Below are positions 21,531 to 28,888 of a stretch of 28,888 bases of DNA, piece after piece. The translations under genes and the position numbers were made by a program. The notes below the pieces were generated by a model. It had not been told where the DNA came from. It did no database searches and worked only from the letters and a program-made list of their open reading frames with translations. The first letter of the stretch is position 1. Each line of letters starts with the position of its first letter. Location: the NCBI GenBank assembly GCA_964573565.1, contig CAZNJV010000001.1, positions 1 through 28,888 on the forward strand, read 5' to 3'. The stretch comes from UBA12078 sp964573565. GTDB lineage: Bacteria > Patescibacteriota > Dojkabacteria > SC72.

Positions 21531-22251
21531 TCTTTTTAATCTGTGTCCAATATATTTTAATTCGCTTTAGGAAGTGGAACAGTCCAACTGTGCCCATGAA
21601 GAGTGATAATTCAACATGCCAGTATAGAAAATTGAAGGAAGAATTTGCGAGTGCAGGTACTTGGTATTGCAATATCATTATAATTCCAAACCCTAGTGTA
21701 GGTATTAGGAATGAGAGAAGAAGCATTGTGTTCCAAAATGCATTGAAGAATTTTCCTTTTGGTGGATTGCTAATTTTGAATGCAAAGATATAGTGGCCCC
21801 AGTAGAGGATAGTTGCTATCAAGATTGGTATTAAGAGATTGTAAGGGTTGTTCTTCGTAGTTGTGATGGTTTCTGTGACTTGAGTAGGATCGGATGTTGT
21901 GTTATCTGTCGTTGTAACTGGTGTCTCAGTAGCGGTAGAAAGTGTACCTACTCTAAAAGTCTCCAAAAGATTTTGGGTAGTGGTTGTAAGATGTTTTCTC
22001 TCACTATCAAAAGCTTGTGCTATATCTGTACCACACCAGCTCGTTATATTGGAATATCGTTGATTGTGAATGTTCAGATACGTTGTGATGTCATAGACAT
22101 TACTATCATATATTACCCAGCAACTTGTGGAAGTATCATGTGTTGCTACTTCCTCTGACGTGTACTGTGTTGAGGCTATGACTTTGTGTAGTGTTAAGCC
22201 CAAGATCAATATCCCTAATATCGTTATACCTAGAGTTTTTCGATTTTTCAT
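21523..22251 (-). CDS. Membrane protein with cytochrome b5-like domain
   Basis: A 242-residue protein with an N-terminal helix (about 7-26). A cytochrome b5-type domain follows (about 29-103): YTSEEVATHD, CWVIYDSNVYDITTYL, ITSWCGTDIAQAF. The two candidate heme-ligand His lie in YLNIHNQ and ERKHLTT, although the usual HPGG is HNQR. A Thr-rich linker follows, then three membrane helices with His in WGHY, YWHVE and LFHFLKR, which could hold a second b-type heme. The probable role is electron transfer across or along the membrane. ATG 22251 lies six bases after a TATTCT box; an ATG at 22257 is also possible. It overlaps queH, so it might supply electrons to it (inference). Confidence 0.72.
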   Translation of the reverse strand: MKNRKTLGITILGILILGLTLHKVIASTQYTSEEVATHDTSTSCWVIYDSNVYDITTYLNIHNQRYSNITSWCGTDIAQAFDSERKHLTTTTQNLLETFRVGTLSTATETPVTTTDNTTSDPTQVTETITTTKNNPYNLLIPILIATILYWGHYIFAFKISNPPKGKFFNAFWNTMLLLSFLIPTLGFGIIMILQYQVPALANSSFNFLYWHVELSLFMGTVGLFHFLKRIKIYWTQIKKNA

Positions 22252-22281
22252 AGTCATAGAATACTAAAGATATGAAAAGAA

Positions 22282-22310
22282 TTGCAAATACCACTTCACT
22301 TTGTTATTCT
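22282..22310 (+). promoter_or_regulatory. Promoter TTGCAA-17-TATTCT of the ABC operon (leaderless)
   Basis: TTGCAA (22282-22287) and TATTCT (22305-22310) are 17 bp apart, and the ATG at 22316 follows after five bases. It is the clearest leaderless promoter in the window because both boxes match. Confidence 0.65.
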
Positions 22311-22315
22311 AAGGC

Positions 22316-23221
22316 ATGGCAAAATACTCTATTAGCATTAAGGATTTCTCAAAATCTTTTGGTGAAGTTAAAGCTGTACAGAATCTCTCTTTTGATGTTA
22401 ATGATGGTGAGGTATTCGCATTTTTGGGTACTAATGGATCTGGTAAGACTACAACTATTCGATGTTTGCTTAAGATCTATCAGGCTGATTCTGGGAAGCT
22501 ACTGATAAATGGGAAGGAATATTCAGAAGAGCTAAACAATATCATAGGATATCTTCCTGAAGAGCGAGGTCTGTATCGAGATGTTTCGGTTATAGATATC
22601 CTTACATATACTGCAAGATTGAGAGGAATAGAGAAAGCTGAAGCGTTGAAACGAAGTACAGAGTACTTGGAACTTGTAGGATTAATAGCACACAAAGACA
22701 AGGAGATCTCTCAGCTTAGTTCCGGTATGCAACAGAAGGTACAGCTTGGTACGGCGTTGATTCACAATCCAGAGATTTTGATATTGGATGAACCCTTTAA
22801 GGGCTTAGATCCTGTAAATAGGCAGATGTTTGTTGATCTGCTTACAGAAAGAGGTAAAAAAGGCACCACTATTCTTTATAGCACACATGTTATTGAAGAG
22901 GCACAAAAGATGGCAGATAGATTACTGATTATTAAAAATGGTTGCCAAATGGAGTATGGTTCGGTAAACGAGGTACGCGCAAGGCATGGTAGTAAGAATA
23001 TATATATGGAATTTGAGAAATGGAATCCAGAAGAAAAGAATGACCTTTATACAGCGATAGTATCAAATAAAACAGCAGAACTTATTCCAAATGCTGGTGT
23101 GACTGAGACAGAGATCTTGAAGAGTTTATTAGATCAAGGAGTCAAAATTATTAGTTTCAACCTAGATTACCCTAGCCTAAATCAGGTATTTATAGATATT
23201 ATGAAAGAGAATGAAAAGTAA
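22316..23221 (+). CDS. ABC-2-type transporter ATP-binding protein (NatA-like)
   Basis: A 301-residue ABC ATPase: Walker A GTNGSGKTT (38-46), Q-loop in YLPEERGLY, signature LSSGMQQ (134-140), Walker B LILDEP (155-160) and the switch His in YSTHVIEEA. A C-terminal domain of about 80 residues matches the type found on NatA-like and drug-export ATPases (DUF4162). With the following permease it would form a 2+2 exporter; sodium, lipid or peptide substrates are possible. It overlaps the permease gene by 11 bases. There is no Shine-Dalgarno site, and the start is set by the promoter five bases upstream. Confidence 0.92.
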   Translation: MAKYSISIKDFSKSFGEVKAVQNLSFDVNDGEVFAFLGTNGSGKTTTIRCLLKIYQADSGKLLINGKEYSEELNNIIGYLPEERGLYRDVSVIDILTYTARLRGIEKAEALKRSTEYLELVGLIAHKDKEISQLSSGMQQKVQLGTALIHNPEILILDEPFKGLDPVNRQMFVDLLTERGKKGTTILYSTHVIEEAQKMADRLLIIKNGCQMEYGSVNEVRARHGSKNIYMEFEKWNPEEKNDLYTAIVSNKTAELIPNAGVTETEILKSLLDQGVKIISFNLDYPSLNQVFIDIMKENEK

Positions 23222-24440
23222 GTATTTTGAGGTAGCAAAATTTGAGTTTTTGAAAATAATCAAAAAGAAAAGCTTCTGGTTGGGTACACTATTCATGCCA
23301 TTACTTATTGGTGTGATTGCGTTGATCTCAGGACTTACTTCTGTAGATGCAGCTAAGAAATTGGAGCAACCAACAAGTTTCTCCAAGATTTATGTGTATG
23401 ATTCTCAAGGTGTTATTAGTACTTCTTTACTAGTTAGTCCCTTTGAACTTACACAAGATATATATGCTGCGGAAAATAGTGTTAAGCAAGATAAGACAGT
23501 TGCTTTTGTAAAATTATCAGATAATTTCTATCAAGATTTGAGCTACGAGCTATATTACAGGAAAGATTCAGACTTTATGGGGACTGCTAATCTTCCGACT
23601 ATTGTTAACGCTTTGGTGAAGCAGAGTGCATTTGCGAAGGTCTCGGATCCTAACTTAACGGTGGTATTAAATAGCACACCTACTAGTACTAGTTATACCT
23701 ATGATAAGGATGGGAACTTAGTAAAGGAAGGGTTTGAGAAATTTATTCTTCCAATCATGTCTTTGATTGTTTTCTTTATGGCAGTATTTATCTCTTCTGC
23801 GTTCTTGCTTCAGAGTGTGTCTGCAGAAAAAGAAAATCGTATGATAGAAACAATTCTTTCAATCGTTGACAAGAAATCTTTAATGTTTGGAAAAATGATA
23901 GGTTTAATGGGTGTTATGTTTGTTCAATTATTTACATGGGTGGTCTTTGGGTTCGTAATTTACAAAGTGGTTATGAGTGGCTTCAACCTACCTATTCCTA
24001 TTGATTTAACAAATATTGATCTTTCCGTCTTACCATTGAACATCTTCCTTATAATTGCTGGTTTCCTATTCTTTGCGGCTATTATGACGGGTACTGGCGC
24101 TATTGGTACGGGTGCTGAAGATAGCCGGAATCTATCTTCTATCTTTATCTTGCTTTCTATCTTCCCTATGTATTTGATGCAAGCTTTGATTACCAATCCT
24201 ATGGGACCATTGGCAGTGGTTTTAAGCTATTTCCCATTCACATCGTTTATGGTACTTCTGATTAGAAACTCCTTTGGAGCCTTGCCTACATTACAATTGG
24301 TGTTAGGAATTGTAAGCTCTATTGTTTATGTTATTGTAGCTATGTTTATAGCGTTGAAATTGTTTGAGTTGGGATGCCTTATGTACAACAGGAGACCATC
24401 TTTTAAGGAAATGCTTAGCTACTTTAGTCCTAAGCATTAG
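23211..24440 (+). CDS. ABC-2-type transporter permease (NatB-like)
   Basis: A 409-residue permease: a cytoplasmic start (VAKFEFLKIIKKKSFW), a first helix (about 24-44), a large extracytoplasmic domain (about 45-170), then five helices from about 180 to 395. The conserved cytoplasmic QSVSAEKENRMIETIL between helices matches the ABC-2 family coupling segment. It is the partner of the ATPase encoded just upstream. After the stop there is only a weak hairpin (CCTAA-GCA-TTAGG at 24429-24441 followed by T-rich sequence). Confidence 0.88.
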   Translation: MKSKYFEVAKFEFLKIIKKKSFWLGTLFMPLLIGVIALISGLTSVDAAKKLEQPTSFSKIYVYDSQGVISTSLLVSPFELTQDIYAAENSVKQDKTVAFVKLSDNFYQDLSYELYYRKDSDFMGTANLPTIVNALVKQSAFAKVSDPNLTVVLNSTPTSTSYTYDKDGNLVKEGFEKFILPIMSLIVFFMAVFISSAFLLQSVSAEKENRMIETILSIVDKKSLMFGKMIGLMGVMFVQLFTWVVFGFVIYKVVMSGFNLPIPIDLTNIDLSVLPLNIFLIIAGFLFFAAIMTGTGAIGTGAEDSRNLSSIFILLSIFPMYLMQALITNPMGPLAVVLSYFPFTSFMVLLIRNSFGALPTLQLVLGIVSSIVYVIVAMFIALKLFELGCLMYNRRPSFKEMLSYFSPKH

Positions 24441-24463
24441 GTATATCTTTTGAATCTTGCACA

Positions 24464-24551
24464 TGCTATAATACTCCTGCTATTGGAGCGTTGTTAAGAC
24501 TGCTTTGAGTAATTTATCTCCCAAGTGTGCAATTTGGTATAGCAATATAAT
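24464..24551 (+). promoter_or_regulatory. Two promoters ahead of the RRM gene
   Basis: An extended -10 TGC-TATAAT (24464-24472) would give a leader of about 94 nt, beginning near a CTCC/GGAG hairpin. A second TATAAT (24546-24551) would give a leader of about 14 nt. No Shine-Dalgarno site precedes the ATG at 24573. Dual promoters with a long A/T-rich leader would suit a cold- or growth-regulated RNA-binding protein (inference). Confidence 0.45.
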
Positions 24552-24572
24552 TTATATTTTTATTACAAATAA

Positions 24573-24872
24573 ATGGGAAACAAATTATTTGTAGGAAACT
24601 TGAGCTGGAACGTCGATGATGCACAGCTTAATGATTTCTTCAGTTCCGTCGGTACTGTTGTTGAAGCAGTCGTTATTAAGGATAGAATCAAAAACAGATC
24701 CAAGGGATATGGTTTTGTAAAAATGTCTACCGAAGAGGAAGCTGCAAGAGCTATTGCTGAATTAAACAGCAAGGAGCTTGATGGCAGACCAGTAAATGTT
24801 TCTGAAGCTAGAGAAGAATCTGGTGAAAGAAGATCATTTGGTGGTGAAAGAAGAAGCTTCGATAGAAGATAA
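24573..24872 (+). CDS. RRM-domain RNA-binding protein
   Basis: A 99-residue protein made of a single RNA recognition motif (about 3-80) with RNP2 LFVGNL and RNP1 KGYGFVKM, both with the RNA-stacking aromatics. A short Arg/Gly/Ser tail with two near-identical RRSFGGE/RRSFDR units follows. This is the architecture of bacterial cold-inducible Rbp proteins (cyanobacteria and many CPR). It probably acts as a single-stranded RNA chaperone. It is a single-gene unit with its own promoters and a strong terminator. Confidence 0.93.
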   Translation: MGNKLFVGNLSWNVDDAQLNDFFSSVGTVVEAVVIKDRIKNRSKGYGFVKMSTEEEAARAIAELNSKELDGRPVNVSEAREESGERRSFGGERRSFDRR

Positions 24873-24895
24873 TTCTATTGAATACTATACTTTAG

Positions 24896-24928
24896 GAGGG
24901 AGTCGCAAGATTCCCTCTTTTTGTTTTT
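24896..24928 (+). terminator. Intrinsic terminator of the RRM gene
   Basis: GAGGGAGTC (24896-24904) pairs with GATTCCCTC (24909-24917) around a GCAA tetraloop. It is followed by TTTTTGTTTTT. It is the only textbook rho-independent terminator in the window and works for the plus strand only. Confidence 0.9.
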
Positions 24929-24937
24929 GAAGATTTT

Positions 24938-26845
24938 TTATTCTTGAATACCTTGCATCTGTTGCTGAGCGTAGACTGTAAGAGTTTTTCTCTTTGCCCA
25001 AGTCCTTTGAGTGTCTGTGAGGAGCTTTTTTCTCAATCTGATGCTTTTTGGTGTAACCTCGATTAGCTCGTCATCGCCGATAAATGATAGTGCATATTCT
25101 AAGGTTAGAGGAATGGTAGCTCGTAATGAAACAATTGTAACCTCAGCATGTGACATTCTGACATTTGTCTTGTGCCTTGCTTTACATGGGTTAACCAAGA
25201 TATCGTCTTCTGCATTATTTATACCAATGATCATTCCTTCATAGACATCTTCTGATGCTCCTATGAAGAGCTTTCCCCTATCCTGAATTGTAGTTAAAGA
25301 ATAGCCTAGTGCTAATCCAGTTTCAGAGGATATGAGGACACCTTTTCTAAATAGAGGTGGCTGTTGAACATAAGGTATATATCCAGAGATGTAGCTATTA
25401 ATTATAGATTCACCTTTGGTAGCATTCATGAGTGTTCTATGCAACCCGATAAGATTTCTAGTCAATATTTTGTATGTAAATCTATTTATTCCATCTTCAT
25501 TCTCAATATTTACCAACTCCCCTTTTCTATCACTGACCTCTTGTGTAATCACACTCATATACTCCTCTGGGGAATCAATTGTTAGTTCCTCGACAGGTTC
25601 GCTTAATACTCCATCAATAGTTTGCAAAATAACTTCAGGCTTACTTAATTGAAGTTCATACCCTTCTCTTCTTAACTGTTCTACTAAGATGGCAAGTTGT
25701 AGTTCTCCTCTTCCTGCAACGAAGTAGTTGTTGGATCCTTGGTTAGTTATTTCCAATCCAATATTAAGATTTCTCTCTTGATCTAATCTTTGTGCCAATT
25801 GCTTGTCAGTTACAAATTTACCCTCTTTGCCTACAAATGGAGATGTGTTGGCTTGAAATTTTACTCTAACTGCTGGAGGTGTAATTGTAATATCAGGTAA
25901 TGCTTCTTGTTTATTAATATCACATACTGTTGCTCCAATCGCTGTGGATTCTATTCCTGTAATAGCAACTATCTCTCCTGCACCTGCTGATGTGATAGGC
26001 TCCCATGCTAATCCCTCTTTAGTAAAGAGTCCTCTGACTCTACCTTGTACCTTTTCTTCTTTCCCTGGTTTGTTTGAAATCAATATGATTGGATCATCAA
26101 GCTTTACGCTTCCTCTGTTAATCTTTCCTATGAGATATCTTCCCGTATGAGAATCATATTCTAGAGAGGTTACTTGCATCTGGAATGGTTCACTAATTTC
26201 TCCCTTTGGTGCTGGCATATTTGCAATTATTTCATCCAATATGGGGGTTACATCTCCTGGAACAGAATTTGGGATAGTTAAATCTCCCGCCGGGATCTCT
26301 TTAAAAATCTTTCCTTCTCTTCCTATGGCGTAATATACAGGGAATTCTAGTTGCTCAGGATCTGTAGCTAGTGCTAAGAAGAGATCTTGTACCTTACTGA
26401 TGGTTTTAGATATATTGGCAAGCTTTTTGTCTATTTTGTTTACAACAACAACTGGTTTGAGACCCATTTCTAATGCCCTCTTCAAAACAAATTTGGTCTG
26501 AGGCATAGGGCCTTCTTTGGCGTCTACTAATAGTAGACAACCATCAGCCATATTGAGTGTTCTTTCAACTTCTCCACCAAAATCAGCGTGTCCTGGTGTA
26601 TCTATGATATTTATCTTGTATCCTTTGTATCTGATTGAAATGTTCTTAGCACTTATGGTGATACCCTTTTCTCTTTCAAGATCACTTGAGTCTAAAATCT
26701 GTGTTTCTTGCATCTCTTCTTGATTATCTCTGAAAAGATGTGTTTGCTTCATAAAGGCATCAACTAAGGTAGTCTTACCATGGTCGACGTGCGCTATGAT
26801 AGCAATGTTTCTTATATTGTTTTTATCTATTGGAGAATATTCCAT
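24938..26845 (-). CDS. typA: Ribosome-associated GTPase TypA/BipA
   Basis: A translational GTPase of the elongation-factor-G superfamily, associated with ribosome assembly and stress adaptation. G1 is AHVDHGKTT (about 16-24), G3 DTPGHADFGGEVER, G4 NKID. Domain II, domains III/V and the TypA-specific C-terminal part (GRGELQLAILVEQLRREG, RGKLFIGASEDVYEGMIIG, RKTLTVYAQQQMQ) follow. Length 635 is somewhat above E. coli (607). A GTG at 26866 would add seven residues, but it overlaps the extended -10 TGA-TAGAAT (plus 26857-26865), so ATG 26845 is the start, with a leader of only a few bases. Confidence 0.95.
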   Translation of the reverse strand: MEYSPIDKNNIRNIAIIAHVDHGKTTLVDAFMKQTHLFRDNQEEMQETQILDSSDLEREKGITISAKNISIRYKGYKINIIDTPGHADFGGEVERTLNMADGCLLLVDAKEGPMPQTKFVLKRALEMGLKPVVVVNKIDKKLANISKTISKVQDLFLALATDPEQLEFPVYYAIGREGKIFKEIPAGDLTIPNSVPGDVTPILDEIIANMPAPKGEISEPFQMQVTSLEYDSHTGRYLIGKINRGSVKLDDPIILISNKPGKEEKVQGRVRGLFTKEGLAWEPITSAGAGEIVAITGIESTAIGATVCDINKQEALPDITITPPAVRVKFQANTSPFVGKEGKFVTDKQLAQRLDQERNLNIGLEITNQGSNNYFVAGRGELQLAILVEQLRREGYELQLSKPEVILQTIDGVLSEPVEELTIDSPEEYMSVITQEVSDRKGELVNIENEDGINRFTYKILTRNLIGLHRTLMNATKGESIINSYISGYIPYVQQPPLFRKGVLISSETGLALGYSLTTIQDRGKLFIGASEDVYEGMIIGINNAEDDILVNPCKARHKTNVRMSHAEVTIVSLRATIPLTLEYALSFIGDDELIEVTPKSIRLRKKLLTDTQRTWAKRKTLTVYAQQQMQGIQE

Positions 26846-26889
26846 GACAAGGGAACATTCTATCACAAAACGAGGTAATTAGATACTCG

Positions 26890-27567
26890 TTATTCTTTGA
26901 TTTCTATTCCTCCAAAGATTGCAGTTCCAGTTATCTCTAACTTTGGACCTTTTGCCTCTCTTTGGTTGAATTTGTTATCCCATCCACCGAGTATTCCAAC
27001 TCCATCTGATACTACATTGCAATCTTTTGGAAGTAATACTTCGATTCCGCCAAATGCGGTATTTAATACCAATTTTGCTCCTCCTTTATCAATTATGGAG
27101 TCTCTTAAATCTAACTTCGCACCACCAAATGCCACGGTTATATCTCCGCCTTTAAATGCTTTAGAATCCATATTCTTATCTATCCCCCAGAAAACTACAG
27201 TCTCAGAGACTCTGTCTCCGCCGTAGTACTTCTTACCTTCTGTCATATGTGGTGCATCTTTTCTAAATATCATTGTTAAACCAATTACTATGATGATCAT
27301 TGGCCATAGCATTGCGAAGAAGCTGATATTGAAAAGATGTGTTAGAAGAAACAATGTTCCTAATGAAGTAAGTACAATCCCCAGTGAGATATTTTTATCT
27401 ACCAACATCTTAATACCTAAACCTAAAAGAAGTGCTGGCCAGAGGAGTCCAATTATATCCCCTGTTGTCATGTTTACCAGCGATAGTACACCGGTTGTAT
27501 CTAGCAAGAATATTATACCGAAGGTTATTAATATCCCTCCGATTATTAACTTCGCGTCTGTTTTCAT
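26890..27567 (-). CDS. LiaF-like membrane protein (DUF5668 plus toast-rack domain)
   Basis: A 225-residue protein: four membrane helices (about 7-25, 34-55, 60-78 and 83-101) as in LiaI/LiaF-type proteins, then a cytoplasmic or external beta-repeat domain (about 125-225) with FGGAKLDLRD, TAFGGIEVLLP and TAIFGGIEIKE. This fits the cell-wall-active-antibiotic-response (LiaF C-terminal) family, which in Firmicutes inhibits the LiaRS envelope-stress system. No LiaRS is present here. TATAAA lies eight bases ahead of the ATG. It follows the related gene at 27586 by 18 bases. Confidence 0.8.
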   Translation of the reverse strand: MKTDAKLIIGGILITFGIIFLLDTTGVLSLVNMTTGDIIGLLWPALLLGLGIKMLVDKNISLGIVLTSLGTLFLLTHLFNISFFAMLWPMIIIVIGLTMIFRKDAPHMTEGKKYYGGDRVSETVVFWGIDKNMDSKAFKGGDITVAFGGAKLDLRDSIIDKGGAKLVLNTAFGGIEVLLPKDCNVVSDGVGILGGWDNKFNQREAKGPKLEITGTAIFGGIEIKE

Positions 27568-27585
27568 TTTATATATTTATATAAT

Positions 27586-28566
27586 TTAAATACGTTCAAT
27601 TGTAAGAGAACCTACTCCCACTTTTGCTTCAATAGTTAGTTTCTTTGTAGCGGTATCATAATCAGTAGTTTGGTATGTTCCATTTTGCCCAACTCCTTCT
27701 ATTTTGTTTGTGTCGAGGCTAATTTCTCCGACTCCTAGGTTATACACCAAGTAAACACCAATATTTTGTGGCAAGGTCAATGTTACATCTCCTGCACCAA
27801 TTTCGAGATTGATACTTTCAGGTAAAGATTTCTCCCAGAGTGTCATATCTAGATCCCCTGCACCAACCTGTGCAAATACTGATTTAAGAACAGTCTCATC
27901 CAAATCTACAGTGGCCTTTCCTGCCCCTATCGTCATATCCAATGATGTTGGGAGTGTATTTTGTCCAAGGGTAAGGTCATATGTTGGGGTAACAAATCTC
28001 CAAAAACCAAGATTTCTAACCTCTCTGTTTCTAAAATCTATATTTAAAATTCCTTCGTTACTTTGTGCTTCTATTTGTGGGATATCACCGTCATACTGGT
28101 ATGTAGTTTTTGAAAGTAGGTGATATGCTTGGGCTTCGTCATTGAGTGTTAATTCTGATGCTCCAATGAATATGTCCACAGTTCTATTCGTAATGTCACT
28201 AAAATCTTCTGACAATACATATTCTTCTTGTGTTTGACTCTCTGTGTTCATAGCATAATTGCCAGAAAGGAAATTAGAAACACTTTCAGATATTAAAGGG
28301 ACCTTCTTCTCTACTGCAAAGTAATATGACATAACTCCTGCGGCAAGCATAAACAAGGTGTATACCACTGTCATTATGATATTCCCAATCTTTGTTTTGG
28401 GTAAGATCATCTTCAGACCAGCAAGGATTAAGATAATGGGCCAGAATCTAAGAAGATATAGCCAGATACTCCAAGGAACTACATTGGTGGTATTAAGCAA
28501 GAATAGCGTTCCTAGCAATACAAGAAAAATTGCTCCTGTATAGTCTCGTGTTTCTTTGTTTTCCAT
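27586..28566 (-). CDS. Membrane protein with DUF5668 helices and beta-solenoid GxG repeats
   Basis: A 326-residue protein. Two to four N-terminal membrane helices (about 10-85: GAIFLVLLGTLFLLNTTNVV, LRFWPIILILAGLKMIL) match the same LiaF-type module as the next gene. The external part (about 125-326) has at least six repeats of a Gly-x-Gly-type strand: IGASELTL, IGAGKATVDL, VGAGDLDMTL, IGAGDVTLTL, LGVGEISLDT and VGVGSLTIERI. These mark a toast-rack (DUF4097-like) beta-helix. The role is probably envelope-stress sensing or scaffolding (inference). It lies between a partial membrane protein upstream and the LiaF-like gene downstream; TTAAGT-ATTA-ACTTAA (28572-28587) forms an inverted repeat ahead of it. 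Confidence 0.75.
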   Translation of the reverse strand: MENKETRDYTGAIFLVLLGTLFLLNTTNVVPWSIWLYLLRFWPIILILAGLKMILPKTKIGNIIMTVVYTLFMLAAGVMSYYFAVEKKVPLISESVSNFLSGNYAMNTESQTQEEYVLSEDFSDITNRTVDIFIGASELTLNDEAQAYHLLSKTTYQYDGDIPQIEAQSNEGILNIDFRNREVRNLGFWRFVTPTYDLTLGQNTLPTSLDMTIGAGKATVDLDETVLKSVFAQVGAGDLDMTLWEKSLPESINLEIGAGDVTLTLPQNIGVYLVYNLGVGEISLDTNKIEGVGQNGTYQTTDYDTATKKLTIEAKVGVGSLTIERI

Positions 28567-28583
28567 ATGGGTTAAGTATTAAC

Positions 28584-28888
28584 TTAAATATTACTCTTTC
28601 TAAAGAGTTTGTACCCCATGAATAGTATGATAGCTACTACGGTAAAGATTCCGGTGACAGTAACAATGTTTGAAACTCCTTGGAATTTAATAATAATTCC
28701 GATTAATGCCCACAGTATTACTAATGTGTATGCAAGATTCTTCTTAATCAATGCGAAGATAGCAAGTCCTGTTGCTATGACGATCATAATTGCAGACCAT
28801 ACCTCAGGTGCAATTCCCCATCCACTCCAATTCGCGACATAGAGTGCTCCTGCTATGTTTGCAATTGATGCTACTGATATCCATCCAA
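28584..28888 (-). CDS. Partial multi-pass membrane protein, cut by the window edge
   Basis: The reading frame stays open from the right edge to the stop at 28584, about 101 residues, so the N-terminus lies outside the window. An internal ATG at 28787 is unlikely to be the true start because the preceding in-frame sequence is clearly coding-like (WISVASIANIAGALYV, NWSGWGIAPEVWSAI). Three to four hydrophobic helices follow, with a central ILWALIGIIIKF. The Trp-rich loop and that helix vaguely recall TspO-related Trp-rich membrane proteins, but the match is weak. It ends 17 bases before the toast-rack gene, so it is part of that operon. Confidence 0.55.
   Translation of the reverse strand, partial: GWISVASIANIAGALYVANWSGWGIAPEVWSAIMIVIATGLAIFALIKKNLAYTLVILWALIGIIIKFQGVSNIVTVTGIFTVVAIILFMGYKLFRKSNI

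Noticed and set aside
1..28888. CRISPR arrays, insertion sequences, integrases, attachment sites
   Set aside because: I saw no spaced direct-repeat arrays, no transposase or recombinase genes, and no terminal inverted repeats with target duplications. Short AT-rich repeats are explained by promoters and leaders.

Overview
The window looks like a chromosomal segment of a small-genome, AT-rich bacterium, most likely of the Candidate Phyla Radiation (Patescibacteria). The reasons are its extreme compaction (tail-to-tail genes sharing stop-codon bases, 31-38 bp divergent intergenic gaps), short versions of housekeeping enzymes, near-absence of Shine-Dalgarno sequences, membrane-anchored proteins with weak or no homology, and an envelope gene set built round peptidoglycan and division. 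TGA acts as a stop (end of truB) and no real gene has an in-frame TGA, so the Absconditabacteria/Gracilibacteria code is unlikely. A lineage such as Dojkabacteria or Microgenomates is plausible, but sequence alone cannot settle it.

Layout. (1) 1-940: two small membrane-protein genes that look different from the rest, with strong Shine-Dalgarno sites, structured leaders and richer GC, closed by a long double-stem hairpin. (2) 962-3802: a membrane-anchored methyltransferase, then truB-rsmI (tRNA/rRNA modification) and a TatD nuclease. (3) 3895-13090: a secreted Cys-rich protein and a rearranged dcw cluster. It has mraZ-rsmH-ftsL-ftsI-mraY on the minus strand behind a clear MraZ operator, murF divergent on the plus strand, and ftsW-murG on the minus strand. 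(4) 13122-18197: a cytidylate-kinase-like protein, a rubredoxin-like protein, tRNA-Leu(UAA), tRNA-Cys(GCA), pyruvate kinase, a membrane protein-secG-peptide-binding-protein operon, and tRNA-Leu(CAG). (5) 18224-22251, minus strand: an Ig-like surface protein, peptide deformylase, an orphan response regulator, two tiny membrane proteins, queH and a cytochrome b5-domain membrane protein. (6) 22316-24872, plus strand: an ABC-2 exporter pair and an RRM RNA-binding protein with a textbook terminator. (7) 24938-28888, minus strand: typA and a LiaF/toast-rack membrane-protein operon cut by the window edge.

How it works together. The core is envelope building: MraY, MurF and MurG make lipid II, FtsW polymerises it, FtsI cross-links it at the septum with FtsL, and MraZ controls the cluster. 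RsmH and RsmI both modify 16S C1402, and TruB, QueH and TypA add to translation maturation. The most unusual points are: a MraY-like protein lacking two of the three Asp usually regarded as essential; a 9-base motif ACTGCCYAA found only at four sites, all directly ahead of start codons and mostly at the predicted transcription start; widespread leaderless promoter architecture; and a structured leader with alternative pairings ahead of the gene at 541.
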